Assembly: GCA_032622095.1 (NCBI GenBank)
Contig: CP136068.1
Location: forward strand, 4,875,314 to 4,939,313
Source: Siphonodentalium dalli
Taxonomy: Eukaryota; Mollusca; Scaphopoda; Gadilida; Siphonodentaliidae
Length of the DNA stretch: 64,000 bases
Direction: 5' to 3'
Both the position numbers and the translations under genes were made by a program. Shown in pieces: positions 51,201 to 61,968 of the stretch (within the stretch, counting starts at the first letter, position 1; each line of letters begins with the position of its first letter). The notes under the pieces were generated by a model. The model was not told the origin of the DNA. It worked only from the letters and a program-made list of their open reading frames with translations, and searched no databases.

Positions 51201-54200
51201 ACGGCACGCGGTGGGCCAAATTTTGCCAGTGTCGGTTCATTATTGTGGGTCTGGGGAGGGGTGGTCCGTGGTGCCGAATTTTAATTCTTCTCGGAATCAG
51301 ATGAAACTTGGAATATAATATCTGCAACATCAGCCGATCTCGAAGCTGAAGACAGATCGTAAATACGTTGGAAAATGGTGGAGATTTTGGCCGTACAAGT
51401 TTGAATTTGGGCCCATATGCTTTCCAATAATCAAAGTGTTATCCGTCTCCAAATCAGATGAAATTTATACTATGCAATCTATGTCAGCCGCAAATCACAA
51501 AACTGGAAACAACTTTAAAATCCGTTGGAAACTGACGAAGTTACGGGGCCTCAAACTTAGCAGTTTGTGCCAGGGGTTGATGTTTTCCCAATCCCGTCAC
51601 CCAATTTCGAGGCAGGGGTGGGGTCACGTCCAAACACTTGAGATCAACCTACACATATTAGGACAACATATAATCACCATACTTCATATTTTCCGTCCAT
51701 AAACTGCGATTCTTTCCACTCATGATTGATCCTATTATTATACTTCCATGGTGTAACCAAGGAAGTATATTGTTTTTCTACTGCGGCCGTTTTCTGTTTA
51801 ATTGGAAATACTCAGAAACTAATGGGAGGAGGACCGCGAAATCTCTAGCGAATGAAGGCATCTAAGGTCTACTAAAAATAATGGTATCCGGATGTTGGTC
51901 CAATATCTTTTAACAGAGTTATGGCCCTTTTTCGATTATTTTTCATTATTATTATTATTATACTACAGTATTTTTCAACGCCCAAATCTCGGAATGTATT
52001 AGTACTAGAAAACTCAAGTTTGGTAAGTATGTTGGGGTAAATGAGTTCTATGCCTTTGGCTCATAACGGATATTGTCCGCATTTACCCCGTAGAGTTATC
52101 TCCCTTTATATGAAAAAATGTCATTTTATTATCTCGGAAATTATAAGGAGCAGAGCATCGAAAATTGGACTGTATACACATCTCGATATGCCCTACTGCC
52201 CACGGGCATCAGAACTTGTGTCCGCGCTTTCCCTGAGGAGTTACCGCCCATAGTTGGCAAACCTCTATTTGATTGTACTCTGTTGTCCTCTTGTATCATT
52301 CCAGATAACTGCATGTGGTTTTCATAGTCGTGTTGACCGTTGTCAGTTTAGTCAGAGAAGGAAATTTTGACAGGGTCAGACATATATTTTGACACTGGGG
52401 TGGGGGGCAAATTGTTTGCAAAATAAAATTTTGATTGACATTCATATATTTAAGTTTATGTATTTCCCGAACGAAAACAAACTCATACCGGAAAGGATTT
52501 TTGAAATCCGAGAAGAAATGCAAGAGTTACGGGCCCTCAAAGTTTGCAATTTGGGCCCATGTGCTTGTCCTCACATCTCCTCCGAAGATATCGAACATAG
52601 GATATCATCTGATACGCCAACGTGTGCGGACGGAAGAGAGCACGCGGTGGGCCAAATTTTGCCAGTGTCTGTTCATTATTGTGGGTCTGGGGAGGGGTGG
52701 TCCGTGGTACCAATTTTTAATTCTTCTCGGAATCAGATGAAACTTGGAATATAACATCTGCAACATCAGCCGATCTAGAAACTGGAAGAATTTCGAAAAT
52801 CCATCGAAAACTAAAAGAATCGCGGGCCCTCAAACTTTGCAATTTTGGGCCCATGTGCTTGATAACACATCTCCTCCGAAGATATCGAACATAGGATGTC
52901 ATCTGATACGAAAATGCGTACGGACTGGAGACGGCACGCGGTGGGCCAAATTTTGCCAGTGTCGGTTCATTATTGTGGGTCTGGGGAGGGGTGGTCCGTG
53001 GTGCCGAATTTTAATTCTTCTCGGAATCAGATGAAACTTGGAATATAATATCTGCAACATCAGCCGATCTCGAAGCTGAAGACAGATCGTAAATACGTTG
53101 GAAAATGGTGGAGATTTTGGCCGTACAAGTTTGAATTTGGGCCCATATGCTTTCCAATAATCAAAGTGTTATCCGTCTCCAAATCAGATGAAATTTATAC
53201 TATGCAATCTATGTCAGCCGCAAATCACAAAACTGGAAACAACTTTAAAATCCGTTGGAAACTGACGAAGTTACGGGGCCTCAAACTTAGCAGTTTGTGC
53301 CAGGGGTTGATGTTTTCCCAATCCCGTCACCCAATTTCGAGGCAGGGGTGGGGTCACGTCCAAACACTTGAGATCAACCTACACATATTAGGACAACATA
53401 TAATCACCATACTTCATATTTTCCGTCCATAAACTGCGATTCTTTCCACTCATGATTGATCCTATTATTATACTTCCATGGTGTAACCAAGGAAGTATAT
53501 TGTTTTTCTACTGCGGCCGTTTTCTGTTTAATTGGAAATACTCAGAAACTAATGGGAGGAGGACCGCGAAATCTCTAGCGAATGAAGGCATCTAAGGTCT
53601 ACTAAAAATAATGGTATCCGGATGTTGGTCCAATATCTTTTAACAGAGTTATGGCCCTTTTTCGATTATTTTTCATTATTATTATTATTATACTACAGTA
53701 TTTTTCAACGCCCAAATCTCGGAATGTATTAGTACTAGAAAACTCAAGTTTGGTAAGTATGTTGGGGTAAATGAGTTCTATGCCTTTGGCTCATAACGGA
53801 TATTGTCCGCATTTACCCCGTAGAGTTATCTCCCTTTATATGAAAAAATGTCATTTTATTATCTCGGAAATTATAAGGAGCAGAGCATCGAAAATTGGAC
53901 TGTATACACATCTCGATATGCCCTACTGCCCACGGGCATCAGAACTTGTGTCCGCGCTTTCCCTGAGGAGTTACCGCCCATAGTTGGCAAACCTCTATTT
54001 GATTGTACTCTGTTGTCCTCTTGTATCATTCCAGATAACTGCATGTGGTTTTCATAGTCGTGTTGACCGTTGTCAGTTTAGTCAGAGAAGGAAATTTTGA
54101 CAGGGTCAGACATATATTTTGACACTGGGGTGGGGGGCAAATTGTTTGCAAAATAAAATTTTGATTGACATTCATATATTTAAGTTTATGTATTTCCCGA

Positions 54201-57200
54201 ACGAAAACAAACTCATACCGGAAAGGATTTTTGAAATCCGAGAAGAAATGCAAGAGTTACGGGCCCTCAAAGTTTGCAATTTGGGCCCATGTGCTTGTCC
54301 TCACATCTCCTCCGAAGATATCGAACATAGGATATCATCTGATACGCCAACGTGTGCGGACGGAAGAGAGCACGCGGTGGGCCAAATTTTGCCAGTGTCT
54401 GTTCATTATTGTGGGTCTGGGGAGGGGTGGTCCGTGGTACCAATTTTTAATTCTTCTCGGAATCAGATGAAACTTGGAATATAACATCTGCAACATCAGC
54501 CGATCTAGAAACTGGAAGAATTTCGAAAATCCATCGAAAACTAAAAGAATCGCGGGCCCTCAAACTTTGCAATTTTGGGCCCATGTGCTTGATAACACAT
54601 CTCCTCCGAAGATATCGAACATAGGATGTCATCTGATACGAAAATGCGTACGGACTGGAGACGGCACGCGGTGGGCCAAATTTTGCCAGTGTCGGTTCAT
54701 TATTGTGGGTCTGGGGAGGGGTGGTCCGTGGTGCCGAATTTTAATTCTTCTCGGAATCAGATGAAACTTGGAATATAATATCTGCAACATCAGCCGATCT
54801 CGAAGCTGAAGACAGATCGTAAATACGTTGGAAAATGGTGGAGATTTTGGCCGTACAAGTTTGAATTTGGGCCCATATGCTTTCCAATAATCAAAGTGTT
54901 ATCCGTCTCCAAATCAGATGAAATTTATACTATGCAATCTATGTCAGCCGCAAATCACAAAACTGGAAACAACTTTAAAATCCGTTGGAAACTGACGAAG
55001 TTACGGGGCCTCAAACTTAGCAGTTTGTGCCAGGGGTTGATGTTTTCCCAATCCCGTCACCCAATTTCGAGGCAGGGGTGGGGTCACGTCCAAACACTTG
55101 AGATCAACCTACACATATTAGGACAACATATAATCACCATACTTCATATTTTCCGTCCATAAACTGCGATTCTTTCCACTCATGATTGATCCTATTATTA
55201 TACTTCCATGGTGTAACCAAGGAAGTATATTGTTTTTCTACTGCGGCCGTTTTCTGTTTAATTGGAAATACTCAGAAACTAATGGGAGGAGGACCGCGAA
55301 ATCTCTAGCGAATGAAGGCATCTAAGGTCTACTAAAAATAATGGTATCCGGATGTTGGTCCAATATCTTTTAACAGAGTTATGGCCCTTTTTCGATTATT
55401 TTTCATTATTATTATTATTATACTACAGTATTTTTCAACGCCCAAATCTCGGAATGTATTAGTACTAGAAAACTCAAGTTTGGTAAGTATGTTGGGGTAA
55501 ATGAGTTCTATGCCTTTGGCTCATAACGGATATTGTCCGCATTTACCCCGTAGAGTTATCTCCCTTTATATGAAAAAATGTCATTTTATTATCTCGGAAA
55601 TTATAAGGAGCAGAGCATCGAAAATTGGACTGTATACACATCTCGATATGCCCTACTGCCCACGGGCATCAGAACTTGTGTCCGCGCTTTCCCTGAGGAG
55701 TTACCGCCCATAGTTGGCAAACCTCTATTTGATTGTACTCTGTTGTCCTCTTGTATCATTCCAGATAACTGCATGTGGTTTTCATAGTCGTGTTGACCGT
55801 TGTCAGTTTAGTCAGAGAAGGAAATTTTGACAGGGTCAGACATATATTTTGACACTGGGGTGGGGGGCAAATTGTTTGCAAAATAAAATTTTGATTGACA
55901 TTCATATATTTAAGTTTATGTATTTCCCGAACGAAAACAAACTCATACCGGAAAGGATTTTTGAAATCCGAGAAGAAATGCAAGAGTTACGGGCCCTCAA
56001 AGTTTGCAATTTGGGCCCATGTGCTTGTCCTCACATCTCCTCCGAAGATATCGAACATAGGATATCATCTGATACGCCAACGTGTGCGGACGGAAGAGAG
56101 CACGCGGTGGGCCAAATTTTGCCAGTGTCTGTTCATTATTGTGGGTCTGGGGAGGGGTGGTCCGTGGTACCAATTTTTAATTCTTCTCGGAATCAGATGA
56201 AACTTGGAATATAACATCTGCAACATCAGCCGATCTAGAAACTGGAAGAATTTCGAAAATCCATCGAAAACTAAAAGAATCGCGGGCCCTCAAACTTTGC
56301 AATTTTGGGCCCATGTGCTTGATAACACATCTCCTCCGAAGATATCGAACATAGGATGTCATCTGATACGAAAATGCGTACGGACTGGAGACGGCACGCG
56401 GTGGGCCAAATTTTGCCAGTGTCGGTTCATTATTGTGGGTCTGGGGAGGGGTGGTCCGTGGTGCCGAATTTTAATTCTTCTCGGAATCAGATGAAACTTG
56501 GAATATAATATCTGCAACATCAGCCGATCTCGAAGCTGAAGACAGATCGTAAATACGTTGGAAAATGGTGGAGATTTTGGCCGTACAAGTTTGAATTTGG
56601 GCCCATATGCTTTCCAATAATCAAAGTGTTATCCGTCTCCAAATCAGATGAAATTTATACTATGCAATCTATGTCAGCCGCAAATCACAAAACTGGAAAC
56701 AACTTTAAAATCCGTTGGACACTGACGAAGTTACGGGGCCTCAAACTTAGCAGTTTGTGCCAGGGGTTGATGTTTTCCCAATCCCGTCACCCAATTTCGA
56801 GGCAGGGGTGGGGTCACGTCCAAACACTTGAGATCAACCTACACATATTAGGACAACATATAATCACCATACTTCATATTTTCCGTCCATAAACTGCGAT
56901 TCTTTCCACTCATGATTGATCCTATTATTATACTTCCATGGTGTAACCAAGGAAGTATATTGTTTTTCTACTGCGGCCGTTTTCTGTTTAATTGGAAATA
57001 CTCAGAAACTAATGGGAGGAGGACCGCGAAATCTCTAGCGAATGAAGGCATCTAAGGTCTACTAAAAATAATGGTATCCGGATGTTGGTCCAATATCTTT
57101 TAACAGAGTTATGGCCCTTTTTCGATTATTTTTCATTATTATTATTATTATACTACAGTATTTTTCAACGCCCAAATCTCGGAATGTATTAGTACTAGAA

Positions 57201-59509
57201 AACTCAAGTTTGGTAAGTATGTTGGGGTAAATGAGTTCTATGCCTTTGGCTCATAACGGATATTGTCCGCATTTACCCCGTAGAGTTATCTCCCTTTATA
57301 TGAAAAAATGTCATTTTATTATCTCGGAAATTATAAGGAGCAGAGCATCGAAAATTGGACTGTATACACATCTCGATATGCCCTACTGCCCACGGGCATC
57401 AGAACTTGTGTCCGCGCTTTCCCTGAGGAGTTACCGCCCATAGTTGGCAAACCTCTATTTGATTGTACTCTGTTGTCCTCTTGTATCATTCCAGATAACT
57501 GCATGTGGTTTTCATAGTCGTGTTGACCGTTGTCAGTTTAGTCAGAGAAGGAAATTTTGACAGGGTCAGACATATATTTTGACACTGGGGTGGGGGGCAA
57601 ATTGTTTGCAAAATAAAATTTTGATTGACATTCATATATTTAAGTTTATGTATTTCCCGAACGAAAACAAACTCATACCGGAAAGGATTTTTGAAATCCG
57701 AGAAGAAATGCAAGAGTTACGGGCCCTCAAAGTTTGCAATTTGGGCCCATGTGCTTGTCCTCACATCTCCTCCGAAGATATCGAACATAGGATATCATCT
57801 GATACGCCAACGTGTGCGGACGGAAGAGAGCACGCGGTGGGCCAAATTTTGCCAGTGTCTGTTCATTATTGTGGGTCTGGGGAGGGGTGGTCCGTGGTAC
57901 CAATTTTTAATTCTTCTCGGAATCAGATGAAACTTGGAATATAACATCTGCAACATCAGCCGATCTAGAAACTGGAAGAATTTCGAAAATCCATCGAAAA
58001 CTAAAAGAATCGCGGGCCCTCAAACTTTGCAATTTTGGGCCCATGTGCTTGATAACACATCTCCTCCGAAGATATCGAACATAGGATGTCATCTGATACG
58101 AAAATGCGTACGGACTGGAGACGGCACGCGGTGGGCCAAATTTTGCCAGTGTCGGTTCATTATTGTGGGTCTGGGGAGGGGTGGTCCGTGGTGCCGAATT
58201 TTAATTCTTCTCGGAATCAGATGAAACTTGGAATATAATATCTGCAACATCAGCCGATCTCGAAGCTGAAGACAGATCGTAAATACGTTGGAAAATGGTG
58301 GAGATTTTGGCCGTACAAGTTTGAATTTGGGCCCATATGCTTTCCAATAATCAAAGTGTTATCCGTCTCCAAATCAGATGAAATTTATACTATGCAATCT
58401 ATGTCAGCCGCAAATCACAAAACTGGAAACAACTTTAAAATCCGTTGGACACTGACGAAGTTACGGGGCCTCAAACTTAGCAGTTTGTGCCAGGGGTTGA
58501 TGTTTTCCCAATCCCGTCACCCAATTTCGAGGCAGGGGTGGGGTCACGTCCAAACACTTGAGATCAACCTACACATATTAGGACAACATATAATCACCAT
58601 ACTTCATATTTTCCGTCCATAAACTGCGATTCTTTCCACTCATGATTGATCCTATTATTATACTTCCATGGTGTAACCAAGGAAGTATATTGTTTTTCTA
58701 CTGCGGCCGTTTTCTGTTTAATTGGAAATACTCAGAAACTAATGGGAGGAGGACCGCGAAATCTCTAGCGAATGAAGGCATCTAAGGTCTACTAAAAATA
58801 ATGGTATCCGGATGTTGGTCCAATATCTTTTAACAGAGTTATGGCCCTTTTTCGATTATTTTTCATTATTATTATTATTATACTACAGTATTTTTCAACG
58901 CCCAAATCTCGGAATGTATTAGTACTAGAAAACTCAAGTTTGGTAAGTATGTTGGGGTAAATGAGTTCTATGCCTTTGGCTCATAACGGATATTGTCCGC
59001 ATTTACCCCGTAGAGTTATCTCCCTTTATATGAAAAAATGTCATTTTATTATCTCGGAAATTATAAGGAGCAGAGCATCGAAAATTGGACTGTATACACA
59101 TCTCGATATGCCCTACTGCCCACGGGCATCAGAACTTGTGTCCGCGCTTTCCCTGAGGAGTTACCGCCCATAGTTGGCAAACCTCTATTTGATTGTACTC
59201 TGTTGTCCTCTTGTATCATTCCAGATAACTGCATGTGGTTTTCATAGTCGTGTTGACCGTTGTCAGTTTAGTCAGAGAAGGAAATTTTGACAGGGTCAGA
59301 CATATATTTTGACACTGGGGTGGGGGGCAAATTGTTTGCAAAATAAAATTTTGATTGACATTCATATATTTAAGTTTATGTATTTCCCGAACGAAAACAA
59401 ACTCATACCGGAAAGGATTTTTGAAATCCGAGAAGAAATGCAAGAGTTACGGGCCCTCAAAGTTTGCAATTTGGGCCCATGTGCTTGTCCTCACATCTCC
59501 TCCGAAGAT
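48279..59509 (+). repeat. B-satellite: six full 1730 bp units plus a truncated seventh
   Basis: Hairpin to hairpin starts at 48279, 50009, 51739, 53469, 55199, 56929 and 58659, every step exactly 1730 bp; the last copy stops after 851 bp at 59509. Body starts (ACTACAG) at 48502 and every 1730 bp. The copies look identical except for one A to C change (about 56720 and 58450) shared by units 5 and 6. B is related to A: the hairpin block differs at about 4 of 205 positions, the body at roughly one in ten, and the first 70 bp of the body hardly align. Not coding. Confidence 0.92.
58659..59509 (+). repeat. Truncated last B unit
   Basis: It follows the B consensus up to CTCCTCCGAAGAT and then switches to unrelated sequence (TCAGATTATGC). 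A truncated terminal copy is also seen in insert 3 and is usual for core repeats of HINE and pearl-type elements. Confidence 0.88.
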
Positions 59510-60308
59510 TCAGATTATGCTACACGCGAAACGGAGATGACTTTTGGGAAATCCAGAGTCCAAAACGGATCCAAATCGACCTGTCCCAGAAAAGTCGTTC
59601 ATTTTGTTTTCACTTTTTGAAAAAGGCTCCAATATTTCAACCAAAACTTTTGGACTTAGAACATTATTTTTTTCTCAGTCAAGTGAAAAGAGCTCTTCAA
59701 AATAATTCCGCTTATATATATAATATATATTATCTATATATACGCCAAAAATTTGTCACTCCCCTCTCTCCTTCCTCCGGCTACCCCATCCTCCGTGGGA
59801 TGGAACCTACCTCCGATTCGAATACACCCGTCTTGCCGCGGGCCAGTCTCATTCCTCTACCAGAGAACTGATAGAACGCCCGTCGAATTCCAACAATCAT
59901 TTCCAGAGTGCTATATTGGTATGAGTTCATATCGGAGCCGTTATAAAGCAAATAACTTGGATTTTAATATAAACCCACCTATTCGTGAATTGTGTAGCCC
60001 ATGGTGTGTGGTAAATTATCATTTTATCGTGTATAGTGTGTCATGAGCTATCTGCGTGCGTGCATTTCACTTTTGTATTTTCTTTCGCATCTTCAACGCA
60101 CTGCATATCATATACAACCAAACAAAATACAAACATTACATTAATTTGATCACACAAGACTTCGTTATATGGTGTATATTTCTACTAACGTAATGACGAC
60201 GTATAGCCAATTATTCCATTTGCGATAACAACGATAAACACATAGAAACATGCAAACATCATCAGTTTCGTAAGATCAATTTGTATATTGTTTATATTCT
60301 AGTTATTT
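59510..60308. other. Tail of insert 4, first part
   Basis: The beginning (59559-59618) resembles 39536-39598 of insert 3. An AT microsatellite lies at about 59712-59745. Read on the minus strand, about 59805-59875 has a tRNA-like look (CTGGTAGAGG and TATTCGAATC), possibly a SINE fragment; support is weak. No gene seen. Confidence 0.45.
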
Positions 60309-60409
60309 ATCGAATATAAAAAGCATCTTTACATTATCTTTAGTTTGGTATTATTCGTATTTGATGATTAAAATACACCAAAACATGTTAAAAATAAAAA
60401 ATAAAAAAA

Positions 60410-60491
60410 GATAATTTGACGGGATTCGAACTCACGTCGCAATAAAACACAAACTGAATGTTTGACGCTCTCTCCACTCGGCTACGCACTG
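60410..60491 (-). pseudogene. tRNA-like sequence (tRNA pseudogene or SINE head), copy 1
   Basis: On the minus strand an A-box-like TAGCCGAGTGG and a B-box AGTTCGAATCC lie at tRNA-like spacing, with an extra variable segment as in class II (Leu/Ser) tRNAs. The 7 nt acceptor arms do not pair and the anticodon stem is poor, so I do not call it functional and give no anticodon. Confidence 0.55.
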
Positions 60492-60680
60492 CGCTGTTAA
60501 TTTATAAGAAAATATATTAGTATTAAATATGTAGGCATATAACTGTGTATATTTAAACTTTATATCCAAACTGATTGAAATCGAATATAAAAAGCATCTT
60601 TACATTATCTTTAGTTTGGTATTATTCGTATTTGATGATTAAAATACACCAAAACATGTTAAAAATAAAAAATAAAAAAA

Positions 60681-60764
60681 GATAATTTGACGGGATTCGA
60701 ACTCACGTCGCAATAAAAACACAAACTGAAGGTTTGACGCTCTGACCACTCGACTACGCACTGC
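60681..60764 (-). pseudogene. tRNA-like sequence (tRNA pseudogene or SINE head), copy 2
   Basis: Second copy in the 271 bp duplication. It reads TAGTCGAGTGGTCAGAGCG in the D-arm region, with the same B-box. It differs from copy 1 in the D-loop and next to the anticodon region; the acceptor is again unpaired. Confidence 0.55.
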
Positions 60765-60852
60765 GCTATTAATTTATAAGAAAATATATTAGTATTAAAT
60801 ATATAGGCATATAACTGTGTATATTTAAACTTTATATCCAAACTGATTGAAA

Positions 60853-61640
60853 TGCGTGACTATATATATATACCCCTTTCCGCTATACGGGGAACAGGAA
60901 AATGCACCTATTCTTCCCACCAAATCCAAAAGGGCTAATTAAAGACCAAGGTAATGCCGTAGCAGGTACATTTGGATATTCTATTCACGCCCCCCCCCCA
61001 AATCTTGACCGCTATACTTCAAATTCAAACATCGAGAATTTTTTTTTTGACGACTACATCTGATAGCTAGTGTTCACGCGCATCTAGAGCGCAATTTTCT
61101 AATTTTCAGATGGAACGGTTTACTCGTGACAACGCTATATATCATAAATATGTATACTTCTGTAGTCTATCACTAGCCGATTTTTAGCCCCAAATCCAAA
61201 CGGGCCGATGTAGGAGCGAGTTTAATGCGGTGGTACATAAGCCGGTATACTGTAGGTATGACTCTAAAATTTGACCTCTCTAATATAAACGCAACCTGCT
61301 CAAGGGAGTGTTTGTGTCGGGTGGGTTCAGATTTGGAAAATTCCACCGAAGATCAAATGGGCAAAATTACTCCGAAAATCATATATTGAGATAAAAACTT
61401 TTCGATGAGTGGATGTGATAAGTAGTATATAAACGCAAGATTAGTACACTTTTTAATGATTTATATTGAACGGTTTAACCCTGGTAGCGTATAACGTTGT
61501 GACGGGTGATATATATTACTCAAATTCAAACCCTCTCTTCATGACGCAAATTCAAACGGACTTAGCAAGAAGCAAGGCAAATGCATGAATATGCTCACCG
61601 ATATACTATATAGGTATGTCCGCTCTACTGTAAAAGTAAC
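60853..61640. other. Tail of insert 4, middle part
   Basis: Non-coding, with C-rich and T-rich homopolymers near 60990 and 61037. Phrases such as CCAAATCCAAA.GGGC recur near 60920 and 61190, suggesting decayed repeats of about 270 bp. No gene seen. Confidence 0.4.
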
Positions 61641-61649
61641 ATATTGTCA

Positions 61650-61910
61650 CGATTTGACCTGTCCAAAACACTCCCCGGACAAAAGTTTTCCTAGGTATAA
61701 AATTTCGTCGAAATCCGATCGTTTTACTCGATTTGACCTTGAACTTACCATTTCGAATGTCAATGTCAGGTCGGGGTCACGACTTGACCCGCCCAAAAGA
61801 CTCCCCGGACAAAAGTACCCCTAGGTATCAAATTTCGTGGAAATCCGCATGTTTTACCCGATTTGACCTTCGATTGACCATTTTGAAGGCCAAGGTCAGG
61901 TCGGGATGGG
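61650..61910 (+). repeat. 130 bp tandem repeat, two copies
   Basis: CTCCCCGGACAAAAG at 61671 and 61801; both copies continue AGGTAT.AAATTTCGT.GAAATCCG and end with GATTTGACCTT. A GGGAT pentamer run follows at 61904-61925, just before the element's right end. Confidence 0.82.
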
Positions 61911-61968
61911 ATGGGATGGGATGGAATACCATGGAAGTATATCTGATTCCATGGAATCTGACCTCTAG

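Larger units (their letters stand above)
60309..60852. repeat. 271 bp tandem duplication carrying tRNA-like sequences
   Basis: Copy 1 starts ATCGAATATAAAAAGC at 60309, copy 2 at 60580. They differ by a handful of substitutions and one A. The second copy ends at CCAAACTGATTGAAAT. Confidence 0.88.
48279..61968 (+). mobile_element. Insert 4: giant 13.7 kb Helentron-associated element
   Basis: The left end hairpin TATACTTCCATGGT / GTA / ACCAAGGAAGTATA (48279-48309) is followed by a 200 bp block, a TTA tract and a core of 6.5 B units up to 59509. Then comes a 2.4 kb tail and the right end: subterminal ACCATGGAAGTATA (61928-61941, exact 14 nt inverse of the left arm), palindrome GATTCCATGGAATC (61945-61958), 6 nt, and CTAG (61965-61968). 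A-satellite resumes in phase at 61969. Same plan as inserts 2 and 3 but far larger. No coding gene recognised; two tRNA-like sequences lie in the tail. Confidence 0.78.

Noticed and set aside
48279-59509. Pure assembly artefact as explanation of identical B units
   Set aside because: Cannot be excluded without reads, but the variant shared by two units and the clean truncated last copy at 59509 argue for a real array.
60410-60491. Functional tRNA gene
   Set aside because: The acceptor arms do not pair and the anticodon arm is irregular in both copies.
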